NCBI GenBank assembly: GCA_041586615.1
Contig: JBFGZS010000003.1
Coordinates: 61,171 to 125,170 of the forward strand
Direction: 5' to 3'
Length of the DNA stretch: 64,000 bases
Source of the DNA: Motiliproteus sp041586615
GTDB taxonomy: Bacteria; Pseudomonadota; Gammaproteobacteria; Pseudomonadales; Balneatricaceae
This document shows, one piece after another, positions 50,603 to 58,953 of the stretch. Below the pieces are notes generated by a model. The model saw nothing but the letters and a program-made list of their open reading frames with translations. It had not been told where the DNA came from and did no database searches. A program made the translations under genes and the position numbers. Every line of letters starts with the position of its first letter. The stretch's first letter is position 1.

Positions 50603-51004
50603 ATGGACTTGAAAGCTGCTTTGGAGCACACAAAACAGCACAAAGCATCCAACGTCGTTGGATTGCAGATTTACGGTCGTACGATTGAGTTATTCAGACC
50701 GCGTTACTTTGACGGTGAAGATTGCTGTCGAATAGAATACCGCGAAGGCGCCCTGTTTCATGATTACAGTGATAAGGCGGTATTCGATACGGACAACCTG
50801 CCAGCTGACGGGCGCGATGCACGATACTTTGTCGCCCCGCTAGAAGATGCCGAGCTGGATTCTTTAATTGACGCGCGTAGTGAAGTGATGCTGCACCGTT
50901 TGTTGGATGGCGCGCCGGACCCTGCTTCCTGCGTGAACCCGCGCGATAAAGCCGTGTTTACCTCTTGGTGTATCTCTGCACTGGCGGCTAAGAATAGCGG
51001 TTAA
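50603..51004 (+). CDS. Hypothetical protein, conserved-looking
   Basis: This 133-residue acidic soluble protein starts MDLKAALEHTKQHKAS. It has the segments IELFRPRYFDGEDCCRIEYREGALFHDY and YFVAPLEDAELDSLIDARSE, which suggest a compact alpha/beta fold. I do not recognise it. GGGGGCTTAC precedes the ATG. A good terminator follows after 4 bp. It is a single transcription unit. Confidence 0.65.
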   Translation: MDLKAALEHTKQHKASNVVGLQIYGRTIELFRPRYFDGEDCCRIEYREGALFHDYSDKAVFDTDNLPADGRDARYFVAPLEDAELDSLIDARSEVMLHRLLDGAPDPASCVNPRDKAVFTSWCISALAAKNSG

Positions 51005-51008
51005 GAAC

Positions 51009-51031
51009 AGGCCGCATTGTCGGCCTTTCTT
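51009..51031 (+). terminator. Rho-independent terminator
   Basis: AGGCCG (51009-51014) pairs with CGGCCT (51021-51026) across a 6-nt loop and is followed by TTCTTCG. It begins 5 bp after the stop of the 50603 gene. Confidence 0.75.
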
Positions 51032-51057
51032 CGTTTACCTTCCTGAGTTTACCTCCC

Positions 51058-51141
51058 TTATTAAGGCGACAGCTTCATACCGCGCAAAAAATGTCGCCGT
51101 GGTATAAAGCCGCGTGATTAATAGGCCAATGCCAGGTTAAT
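51058..51141 (+). repeat. Dispersed modular intergenic repeat, copy E
   Basis: TTAAGGCGACAGCTTCATACCG and GCAAAAAATGTCGCC form an inverted pair (GGCGACA with TGTCGCC), followed by GTGGTATAAAGCC, ATTAATAGGCCAATGCCAGG and TTAATCG. The GACCGA hairpin module is missing. Confidence 0.85.
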
Positions 51142-51343
51142 CGAGCACATACCGGCTCTGAGATATGCTCCCCCCTCGGTTGTCTCTTTGTTCATCGATG
51201 CTATGGCACCTCCGGCCAGAGTATGTTTGAATTCTAGAGGCCCGCGCAGCGGGCTAAATGGTTGCTTTCAAGGACCCTCAGACGGTTAATGACGATGGCC
51301 TTGAACTGAGCTCACCCGGTACACAGACCCTGGAGCACGGCGA

Positions 51344-52468
51344 GTGAAAATAAGCCTCACAGAGCAAAAACGCTATGTTGATGCGGTGATGGAGAATGTT
51401 TTCAACGGCATTATCTGTATTGATAGCCTTGGGATCATCGAATCCTTCAACAGTACGGCAGAAAAAATGTTTGGTTACCGTGCTGCCGATGTTCTTGGTC
51501 AAAACGTCAAAATGTTGATGCCCCAGCAGCATAGAGAGGCTCATGACGGTTACCTGCAGCGTTATCTGAAAACGGGTGAACGGCGCATTATCGGCAACCT
51601 GCGTCAGCTGGAAGGGCAGCGTAAAGATGGCTCCCGTTTCCCCATGGAGCTTGCCGTGACCGAAACGCAGGTGGGTGAACACCCGTTTTTTATCGGGACT
51701 ATCCGCGATATCTCTGATCAGAAACGCGCCGAACGTGAATTGAATGCGGCGCGGCAAAAGTATTTTCATCAGGAAAAAATGGCCGCAATCGGTAATCTGG
51801 CTGCCGGTATTGTGCATGAAATCGGCAATCCGATTGCGGCGATCGCAGGGTTACTCAACGGTATCTGCGAAGCGAGTCTGCGCAACGATATTGAACCGGT
51901 GGCGCTGCAGGATAACCTGCAGCTGGTGATGGAACAGGTTGAGCGTATCGTTCATATTACCCGTGATGTGTCTGAATTTGCCAACCCCCAGGGGGAGGAG
52001 CTGCAGTTGGTGGATACCAACAACCTGATCGGCAGAACGTGCCGGCTGATGCGCCACGACCACCGCTTTCAGGGCATTGACGTGGTCATGGATCTGGATG
52101 CGCAGATCCCCGCCGTTTTTGGTGTCGGCGATCACGTGATACAGATCGTGATGAATTTGTTGAGTAACGCTGCCGATGCGGTGGGTGAAGTGCCCGAACG
52201 TGATGCCGTGATTACCCTGCGTTCGCGTCGGAGCGGCCGCTTCGTTTCCATCGAGGTGAACGATAATGGTTGTGGCATGGCACCGGATACGCTGCGTCAT
52301 GCCACCGAAGCCTTTTACACCACCAAGCCGGTCGGTAAAGGCACGGGGTTAGGGTTGTCGCTCTGCCACGCGTTGGTGACGGCTGGCGGCGGCGATATGC
52401 AGATCCATTCGCAGCAGGGGATTGGGACGGCTGTCCATGTTTTATTGCCGATTAACCCGAGCGGTTAA
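51344..52468 (+). CDS. PAS-domain sensor histidine kinase (FixL-like), orphan
   Basis: This 374-residue cytosolic kinase has a PAS domain at 8-125 (YVDAVMENVFNGIICIDSLGIIESFN, GYRAADVLGQNVKMLMP). Next comes a HisKA dimerisation helix with the phospho-acceptor His158 in LAAGIVHEIGNPIAAI. The ATPase domain shows MNLLSNAADAVGE, NDNGCGM and TTKPVGKGTGLGLSLCHALV. The layout resembles FixL/NtrB-type kinases with intracellular sensing. It has no membrane segment and no receiver nearby; its last codon overlaps the end of hutH by 4 bp on the opposite strand. The start is GTG at 51344. What it senses is unknown. Confidence 0.88.
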   Translation: MKISLTEQKRYVDAVMENVFNGIICIDSLGIIESFNSTAEKMFGYRAADVLGQNVKMLMPQQHREAHDGYLQRYLKTGERRIIGNLRQLEGQRKDGSRFPMELAVTETQVGEHPFFIGTIRDISDQKRAERELNAARQKYFHQEKMAAIGNLAAGIVHEIGNPIAAIAGLLNGICEASLRNDIEPVALQDNLQLVMEQVERIVHITRDVSEFANPQGEELQLVDTNNLIGRTCRLMRHDHRFQGIDVVMDLDAQIPAVFGVGDHVIQIVMNLLSNAADAVGEVPERDAVITLRSRRSGRFVSIEVNDNGCGMAPDTLRHATEAFYTTKPVGKGTGLGLSLCHALVTAGGGDMQIHSQQGIGTAVHVLLPINPSG

Positions 52469-54003
52469 TAGCGCACGATGCTGGGGAGTAAACCCGCTGG
52501 CAACATATCGTTAAAATGACCCTGGCGTACCAGCTGGCAGGCCCGCTCAATATCCGGTGAAAAGTAACGGTCCTTGTCGTAGAACGGCACGTTGGCCCGC
52601 ACGCGCGCCTTGGCTTCTTCCAGTCGCGCAGAACTCGTTAACGGTGCCCGAAAGTCGACCCCCTGGCAGGCGGCCAGCAATTCAATCGCCAGAATGCCGA
52701 CGCTATTTTCGGCCATCTCCCTGAGGCGCCGCGCCGCGAACGTGGCCATGGACACGTGATCTTCCTGGTTGGCCGAGGTCGGCAGACTGTCTACGGAGGC
52801 GGGATGGGCCAGGCTTTTGTTTTCGCTGGCCAGTGCGGCGCTGGTGACCTGGGCGATCATAAAGCCGGAATTGAGACCCCCGTTTCTCACCAGAAACGGC
52901 GGCAGCTGGCTCAGGTTGCTGTCGATCAGTAGCGCGATGCGCCGTTCCGACAGGGCCCCGATCTCGGCGATCGCCAGCGCCAGATTATCGGCGGTCATCG
53001 CCACCGGTTCGGCGTGGAAATTGCCGCCAGACAGGATGTCGCCGTCGTCGGCGAATACCAGCGGGTTATCCGAGACCGCGTTGGCTTCGACCTGCAGGGT
53101 ACGCGCGGCATTGCGGATCTGCTCCAGACAGGCCCCCATCACCTGGGGTTGGCAGCGCAGCGAGTAAGGGTCCTGCACCGCCTCGCAGTTCCGGTGCGAA
53201 TCTTCGATCGCGCTGTGCTCGAGTAAGGCGCGGTAGGCCGCGGCAACGTCGATCTGGGCTTGATGGCCGCGCGCCGCGTGAATGCGAGGGTCGAAGGGGT
53301 TGCGGCTGCCCAAGGCGGCTTCCACGGATAGAGCGCCGCAGATCAGCGCGCCGGCGAACAGGTCTTCGCTGGCGAACAGGCCCTGCAGTGCCAATGCGGT
53401 ACTGGCCTGGGTGCCGTTAAGTAACGCCAGACCTTCTTTGGGCCCCAGGGTGATTGGCGCCAGTCCGGCGATCGCGAGGCCGCGCTGTCCCGATAGACGT
53501 TCACCGTTATGCAGCACTTCGCCTTCACCCAGCAGCACGGTGCTCATATGCGCTAGGGGGGCGAGGTCTCCGCTGGCGCCAACCGAGCCTTTTTCGGGGA
53601 TGGCGGGATAGACCTCGGCATTCAGCAGCTGGATGAGCGCTTCGATCACGCTGAAGCGGATACCGGAGACGCCGCGCGCCAGGCTGTTAATCTTCAATAC
53701 CATCAGCAGGCGCACCGTCGATTCGCGCATGAAGTTGCCTATGCCGGCGGCGTGAGACAAGACGATGGAGCGCTGTAACAGCTCCAGTTCATCGGTGGCA
53801 ATACGGGTGTTGGCCAGTAAGCCAAAACCGGTGTTAATGCCGTACAGGGTGCGTCCCGCGTCGATCAGGGCGTGGACCGTGGCGACCGACGCGTTGATGC
53901 CCGGCAAGGCCGCTTTATCCAGACATAGCCTGACCGGTTCGGCATTCACACGGCGCAGGGTGGGCAGGTCCAGCTGGCCCGGTTGCAGCAGTAATTCAAA
54001 CAT
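52465..54003 (-). CDS. hutH: Histidine ammonia-lyase
   Basis: This 512-residue enzyme forms urocanate and ammonia from histidine. The MIO prosthetic group arises from Ala143-Ser144-Gly145 in KGSVGASGDLAPLAH. Other family parts are YGINTGFG, NGTQASTALAL, QDPYSLRCQPQVMG, GGNFHAEPVAM and TSANQEDHVSM. It is full length (Pseudomonas HutH about 510). It is the last gene of hutI-hutU-hutH and starts 4 bp after the hutU stop. The family is cytosolic. No HutC-type operator is visible upstream of the operon. Confidence 0.97.
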   Translation of the reverse strand: MFELLLQPGQLDLPTLRRVNAEPVRLCLDKAALPGINASVATVHALIDAGRTLYGINTGFGLLANTRIATDELELLQRSIVLSHAAGIGNFMRESTVRLLMVLKINSLARGVSGIRFSVIEALIQLLNAEVYPAIPEKGSVGASGDLAPLAHMSTVLLGEGEVLHNGERLSGQRGLAIAGLAPITLGPKEGLALLNGTQASTALALQGLFASEDLFAGALICGALSVEAALGSRNPFDPRIHAARGHQAQIDVAAAYRALLEHSAIEDSHRNCEAVQDPYSLRCQPQVMGACLEQIRNAARTLQVEANAVSDNPLVFADDGDILSGGNFHAEPVAMTADNLALAIAEIGALSERRIALLIDSNLSQLPPFLVRNGGLNSGFMIAQVTSAALASENKSLAHPASVDSLPTSANQEDHVSMATFAARRLREMAENSVGILAIELLAACQGVDFRAPLTSSARLEEAKARVRANVPFYDKDRYFSPDIERACQLVRQGHFNDMLPAGLLPSIVRY

Positions 54004-54007
54004 GGGG

Positions 54008-55726
54008 TTATCCTTCGGCGGTTGGCTCGTTGGTCGCAGGCTCTTCTCTCGATCTTTCGGGCGTGATCATCGGGAGGTCGAGGCCCTGTTCGTGGGCACA
54101 AGCGAGGGCAATCGGATAGCCCGCATCGGCATGGCGCATCACGCCGCTGGCCGGGTCATTCCAGAGTACGCGTCCCAGTCGGCGCTCGGCGGCTTCGCTG
54201 CCGTCGGCAACAATCACCACGCCGGCGTGCTGGCTGAAGCCCATGCCGACGCCGCCGCCATGGTGCAGGCTGACCCAGGTGGCGCCGCCCGCCGTACCGA
54301 GCAGCGCGTTTAGCAGCGGCCAGTCGGACACGGCATCGGAGCCGTCCAGCATGCCTTCGGTTTCCCGGTTCGGGCTGGCGACGGAGCCGGAATCGAGGTG
54401 GTCGCGGCCGATAACCACCGGCGCTTTTAGTTCGCCGCTGGCCACCATGGCATTGAAGGCCAGGGCCAGGCGCGCCCGATCCTTGAGGCCGACCCAGCAG
54501 ATGCGCGCGGGCAGGCCCTGAAACGGGATCTTGTCCCGCGCCATGTCGAGCCAGTTGTGCAGGTGCGGATCGTCGGGGATCAGCGCTTTAACCCTGGCGT
54601 CGGTCTTGTAGATATCCTCGGGATCGCCAGACAGTGCGACCCAGCGGAACGGGCCGATCCCTGCGCAGAACAGCGGGCGGATATAGGCCGGAACGAAGCC
54701 CGGGAAATCGAACGCATTCGGTACGCCTTCCTCCAAGGCGACCTGGCGGATATTGTTGCCGTAGTCGAGGGTGGCGGCGCCGCGACTCTGCATCGCGAGC
54801 ATAGCCTGTACGTGGATGGCCATGCTGCCGCGTGCCGCTTTGACCACGGCTTCAGGATCGCTGTCGCGCAACAGGGCCGCTTGTTCCAGGCTCCAGTTGC
54901 GGGGCAGGTAACCATTGAGGGGGTCGTGGGCGCTGGTTTGATCGGTACAGACATCCGGGGTAATACCGCGTTGGACCATCAGCGGCAGTAGTTCGGCGCA
55001 GTTGCCCTGCAGCCCCACCGAGATGGCTCGCTGCGCGTTACGCGCTTGTGTGATCAAGGCCAGGGCGGCATCCAGGTCGGTGGCCTTGTGATCCAGATAA
55101 CCGGTTGCCAGTCGCTTGTCGATGCGTGAGGCGTCGCACTCAATCGCCAGCATGGAGAAGCCCGCCATCACCGCGGCTAACGGTTGCGCGCCACCCATAC
55201 CGCCCAGCCCTCCGGTTAAAATCCAGCGCCCGGCCGGATGACCGGCAAAGTGTTTCTTGGCCACGGCGGCGAAGGTCTCGTAGGTGCCCTGCACGATGCC
55301 TTGGGAGCCGATATACACCCAGGAGCCGGCGGTCATCTGGCCGTACATCATCAGCCCCTGACGGTCGAGTTCGTTGAAATGCGCCCACGTGGCCCAGTGC
55401 GGCACCAGGTTGGAGTTGGCGATCAGGACGCGCGGCGCATCGGCCTGGGTCTTGAATACGCCGACCGGTTTGCCGGATTGGATCAGCAGCGATTCATCGT
55501 CTTCCAACCGGGTCAGTACCTCGACGATCTTGTCGTAGCAGGCCCAGTTACGCGCCGCACGGCCAATCCCGCCGTACACCACCAGACTGTGTGGGTGCTC
55601 GGCCACCTCCGGATCGAGGTTATTCATCAGCATGCGTAACGGCGCCTCGGTCAGCCAGCTTTTGGCGGTGAGCGTGGTGCCGCGGGGGGCGCGAATCACG
55701 CGCGACGTATCCCGTCTATCGTTCAT
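54008..55726 (-). CDS. hutU: Urocanate hydratase
   Basis: This 572-residue NAD+-dependent enzyme converts urocanate to imidazolone propionate. It starts MNDRRDTSRVIRAPRGTTLTAKSW, which is the family N-terminus; the frame open to 55759 adds 11 atypical residues. Characteristic segments include TGGLGGMGGAQPLAAVMAGF (nucleotide site), DVCTDQTSAHDPLNGYLP (catalytic cysteine region), and WVSLHHGGGVGMGFSQHAG. The length is normal. It is the second gene of the hut operon. Confidence 0.97.
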   Translation of the reverse strand: MNDRRDTSRVIRAPRGTTLTAKSWLTEAPLRMLMNNLDPEVAEHPHSLVVYGGIGRAARNWACYDKIVEVLTRLEDDESLLIQSGKPVGVFKTQADAPRVLIANSNLVPHWATWAHFNELDRQGLMMYGQMTAGSWVYIGSQGIVQGTYETFAAVAKKHFAGHPAGRWILTGGLGGMGGAQPLAAVMAGFSMLAIECDASRIDKRLATGYLDHKATDLDAALALITQARNAQRAISVGLQGNCAELLPLMVQRGITPDVCTDQTSAHDPLNGYLPRNWSLEQAALLRDSDPEAVVKAARGSMAIHVQAMLAMQSRGAATLDYGNNIRQVALEEGVPNAFDFPGFVPAYIRPLFCAGIGPFRWVALSGDPEDIYKTDARVKALIPDDPHLHNWLDMARDKIPFQGLPARICWVGLKDRARLALAFNAMVASGELKAPVVIGRDHLDSGSVASPNRETEGMLDGSDAVSDWPLLNALLGTAGGATWVSLHHGGGVGMGFSQHAGVVIVADGSEAAERRLGRVLWNDPASGVMRHADAGYPIALACAHEQGLDLPMITPERSREEPATNEPTAEG

Positions 55727-55892
55727 GAGGGGTCCCGTGTTAAGTGTTCTCGTTAACATGACGCTGTTGGTTCAATGGCGCGTCGCGCTTGCGTTTTATC
55801 GGCGCCGTGTTTTTTCCGCCTGTGGCCTTTATGTGTTTTCGGGGGCCGCGCTGAGCGGCACGATAAACGTGCAAAGGTCGGTTTTCAGGGTT

Positions 55893-57179
55893 TCATACAT
55901 GGCGGATCTCTCCGGCAAAGATACGTTGCACGGGGCGGGTGACCGTCAGTTCGCTGGCCAGTTGCTCCGGATGGACGATATCCCAGAGCAGCATGTCCGC
56001 GGCTTGGCCTACGGCAAGCTGTCCGGTTTCGCCCTGTAGGCCGAGTGCGGCGGCCGCGTGGCGGGTGGTGCCTGCCAACGCCTCGGCGGGTGTGAGTCCC
56101 AGTAGCACGCAGCCTAGGTTCATCATCAGGCGCAGCGAGGCGAACGGCGATGTCCCTGGGTTGAGATCACTGGCCAGCGCGATCGGTACGGCGGCTCGGC
56201 GCAGCGCGTCTAGAGGCGGTCGCTGACGTTCACGCAGGTAATAAAAGGCGCCGGGCAGCACGCAGGCGACGGTGGCGCTACCGGCCAGCGCTGCGGCATC
56301 GGCGTCGCTCAGGTATTCCAGATGATCGACCGACCAGGCGCCCAGACCCGCGGCCATGACCGCGCCGTGCTGATTCGACAACTGCTCCACATGGGCCTTG
56401 ATTCCGAGGCCATGGGACTTGGCTGTTTCGAATACGCGTTGACTCTGGGCCGTGCTGAAGGCGATTTTATCGCAGAATGCATCCACCGCATCGGCCAGCC
56501 CTTCGGCGGCGACACGGGGAATCCAATCGTTGCAGATCAGATCGATATAGGCGTCGCTGCGATCGGGACGGCCTCGATATTCCGGCGGCAGGGTGTGCGC
56601 TGCCAGCAGCGTGGTACGGATACGCACCGGTAATATCCGTTGCAGTTGCCGCGCCACCCGCAGCATTTTCAGCTCGTCGTCGAGGGTGAGTCCGTAGCCA
56701 GATTTGATCTCGACGCTGGTAACGCCCTCGGCGCACAGGCTGCGCAGGCGGGGCAGGGCGGCGGCCAGCAGTTGTGTTTCACTGGCCGCGCGAGTGGCGC
56801 GCACCGTGGATAAAATACCGCCGCCCGCTTGGGCGATCTCGGCATAACTGACGCCGCGCTGGCGCTGTGTAAATTCCTCGGCGCGTTGCCCTGCGTAGAC
56901 CAGGTGGGTATGTGAATCGATCAGGCCCGGGGTGATCCAGCCGCCGTTGCCATCGATGATCTCGGCGTGAGCGTAATGGCGAGCCCTGTCGACCTGTTCG
57001 TCAGGCCCGATCCAGCAGATCCGCCCTGCGCTAACGGCAATGCTGTGCTGGCGCTGAATGCCGAGGGAATACGCCGCGTCGCCGACGGCGGGACAGAGTG
57101 TTGCCAGTTGCACGTTGCGCCAGATGCGCTCTGGTACGGTGCGGTTAGCGTGTGACGTTGCAAGGTGGGTCTGCGTCAT
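55893..57179 (-). CDS. hutI: Imidazolonepropionase
   Basis: This 428-residue amidohydrolase opens the imidazolone ring to N-formimino-glutamate. Metal and active-site motifs are GLIDSHTHLVYAGQRAEEF, EIKSGYGLTLDDELKML, HTLPPEY, and the late IALASDLNPGTSP with the metal-binding Asp. It is the first gene of the minus-strand operon, with 166 bp to hutU. A regulator gene (hutC) and the later hutF/hutG steps are not in this window. Confidence 0.96.
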   Translation of the reverse strand: MTQTHLATSHANRTVPERIWRNVQLATLCPAVGDAAYSLGIQRQHSIAVSAGRICWIGPDEQVDRARHYAHAEIIDGNGGWITPGLIDSHTHLVYAGQRAEEFTQRQRGVSYAEIAQAGGGILSTVRATRAASETQLLAAALPRLRSLCAEGVTSVEIKSGYGLTLDDELKMLRVARQLQRILPVRIRTTLLAAHTLPPEYRGRPDRSDAYIDLICNDWIPRVAAEGLADAVDAFCDKIAFSTAQSQRVFETAKSHGLGIKAHVEQLSNQHGAVMAAGLGAWSVDHLEYLSDADAAALAGSATVACVLPGAFYYLRERQRPPLDALRRAAVPIALASDLNPGTSPFASLRLMMNLGCVLLGLTPAEALAGTTRHAAAALGLQGETGQLAVGQAADMLLWDIVHPEQLASELTVTRPVQRIFAGEIRHV

Positions 57180-57621
57180 AAGTATCGGCTGCTGAAGGGA
57201 CGAGGAAGCCGTCGCTACAGTCAGTTTAGTGCTAACTGGTTTGCTAAGGCGCGCCAGTTTGTCTTTTATTACGTTGCCGCCCTAATATCCGGGGGATCTA
57301 TCACGATTGAAAAGGGCCGATGTTAATGCTATTAATGCTCGGCCACAGCGGCATGACCTCCTCCGTAATGATGAATATCAAGTCGTTAAATTTGTGCATA
57401 TGACGGGTGGTTGATCGCGGGATTGGCCCACGCGCGTAAACGCGGCAAGCCATATCGCGTCGGGGCACTCTGGCTCCCGATAGACCCAGGATATTCCTCA
57501 TCAGCAGCGACAAACGTTGATGCACGGGTTGTACACAGCCCCCATCGGTCATTCATCCTATTCAGTAACATGATCGAAGACATAACAGGGGCCGCTTCGT
57601 TGAACCAACTAGGAATTTACC
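57180..57621. other. Gene-free divergent region between hutI and the kinase operon
   Basis: Open frames on both strands here lack protein character. At 57315-57344 GGCCGA pairs with TCGGCC around a small duplication (ttaatgctattaatgct). It could be a terminator or a protein-binding site. No classical HutC-like palindrome was seen. Confidence 0.5.
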
Positions 57622-58950
57622 ATGGTGAAGAAAGACGTTAGCGCGCATCATCAAAGCGATCTATGGGTCGTGGATGATGATCCGTTCGCATTGAATTTGA
57701 TGACAACGGTGCTTCGATCACAGGGCTATAAGGTCCAGGCATTCGATAATCCTGAAGCCGCTATCGAAGCCGCACGAACCCGTTCACCGAGTCTGATGCT
57801 GCTGGATATCGCTATGCCGACGATGACGGGCCTTGCTGCCTGTCAGCAACTCAAACAGGATGAACAAATTGATGATTTCCCGGTTATTTTTGTTAGTGGG
57901 CAGGAAGAGCTGGTCGATCGTATCCAGGGGTTTCAGGTCGGCGGGGTCGACTACCTGATAAAGCCCGTGCAACGCGAAGAGCTGCTGGCTCGGATTAACA
58001 CTCACCTGTCGCTGTATCGCATGCAGAAGCACCTGGAAGAGGTTGTCGATGAGCGGACGTTGGAACTGAAGCAAAAAAGCAGGACGCTGGAGCAAGCAAA
58101 CAGCGAGCTCAAAGCGACATTAGCCCGCCTGGAAGAAGCACAAAGTCGCCTGTTGCAGTCGGAGAAACTGGCGGCTATTGGCCAGTTGGCTGCCGGGGTC
58201 GTCCATGAGATGAACAACCCCATTGGCTATGTGTACTCCAACTTAGGCACCTTGGATGACTACGTCGGCGATATGGTGCGGCTGTTGAAGCGCTATGAAC
58301 ACTGCACCGATCATCTGGCCCCGGAACAGGCGCAGGCGATCACGACCATCAGGCGGCAGATCGGCATCGACGATCTCATCCAGGATCTACCGGATCTGAT
58401 TGCAGAGACCACAGAGGGCGCATCCAGGGCGAAGCAGATCATTACGGATCTCAAAGACTTTTCGCGCATGGACCAAGGGGAATGGAAAAGGGCCGATCTT
58501 CACAAAGGCCTGGACAGTACCCTGAATATCATCCATAACGAGTTGAAATATAAAGCGGAGGTGCGAAAGGAGTATGGCGATATACCGCGGGTTGACTGTA
58601 TTTCTTCTCAGCTCAACCAGGTCTTTATGAATTTTCTGGTCAACGCCGCCCATGCTATCGAAGAGAGAGGCATGATTACTATTCGCACCGGTGTTGAGGG
58701 GCAGGAGGTGTGGGTAGAGGTAGAAGATACGGGTAAGGGAATCTTGCCGGAAAACCTAGATAAAATATTTGATCCCTTCTTTACGACAAAGCCCGAGGGG
58801 ATCGGCACCGGACTCGGGCTGCCCATCTCCCTGGGTATCGTGAATCGGCACGGTGGCCGTATCGACACTAACAGTGAGGTGGGGAAAGGCACACGCTTTC
58901 GTATTTGGTTGCCCATTCAGCGCAACGATGCCCAAGGGCGATCCGAATAG
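57622..58950 (+). CDS. Receiver-histidine kinase protein, soluble
   Basis: This 442-residue protein has an N-terminal receiver (LWVVDDDPFALNLM, Asp62 in LMLLDIAMPTMTG, Lys in YLIKPVQ). A coiled-coil linker follows (RTLELKQKSRTLEQANSELK), then a HisKA-type helix with His195 in AAGVVHEMNNPIGYV and an ATPase domain with MNFLVNAAHAIEERG, EDTGKGI and TTKPEGIGTGLGLPISLG. Receiver-first kinases of this type receive phosphate from another kinase or pass it on. It has no membrane segment. It is followed after 3 bp by the large hybrid kinase, so the pair is surely one operon and probably one phosphorelay. Confidence 0.9.
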   Translation: MVKKDVSAHHQSDLWVVDDDPFALNLMTTVLRSQGYKVQAFDNPEAAIEAARTRSPSLMLLDIAMPTMTGLAACQQLKQDEQIDDFPVIFVSGQEELVDRIQGFQVGGVDYLIKPVQREELLARINTHLSLYRMQKHLEEVVDERTLELKQKSRTLEQANSELKATLARLEEAQSRLLQSEKLAAIGQLAAGVVHEMNNPIGYVYSNLGTLDDYVGDMVRLLKRYEHCTDHLAPEQAQAITTIRRQIGIDDLIQDLPDLIAETTEGASRAKQIITDLKDFSRMDQGEWKRADLHKGLDSTLNIIHNELKYKAEVRKEYGDIPRVDCISSQLNQVFMNFLVNAAHAIEERGMITIRTGVEGQEVWVEVEDTGKGILPENLDKIFDPFFTTKPEGIGTGLGLPISLGIVNRHGGRIDTNSEVGKGTRFRIWLPIQRNDAQGRSE

Positions 58951-58953
58951 CCT

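Larger units (their letters stand above)
51005..51343. other. Gene-free stretch with terminator, dispersed repeat copy E and hairpin
   Basis: After the terminator comes repeat copy E (51058-51141). At 51240-51254 there is a tight stem GCCCGC/GCGGGC around GCA, followed by TAAATGG. I see no gene; the minus-strand frame at 51278-51817 is a shadow of the kinase gene. Confidence 0.6.

Noticed and set aside
57301..57641. Overlapping frames on both strands before the kinase operon
   Set aside because: Neither has ribosome site, domain or sensible composition.
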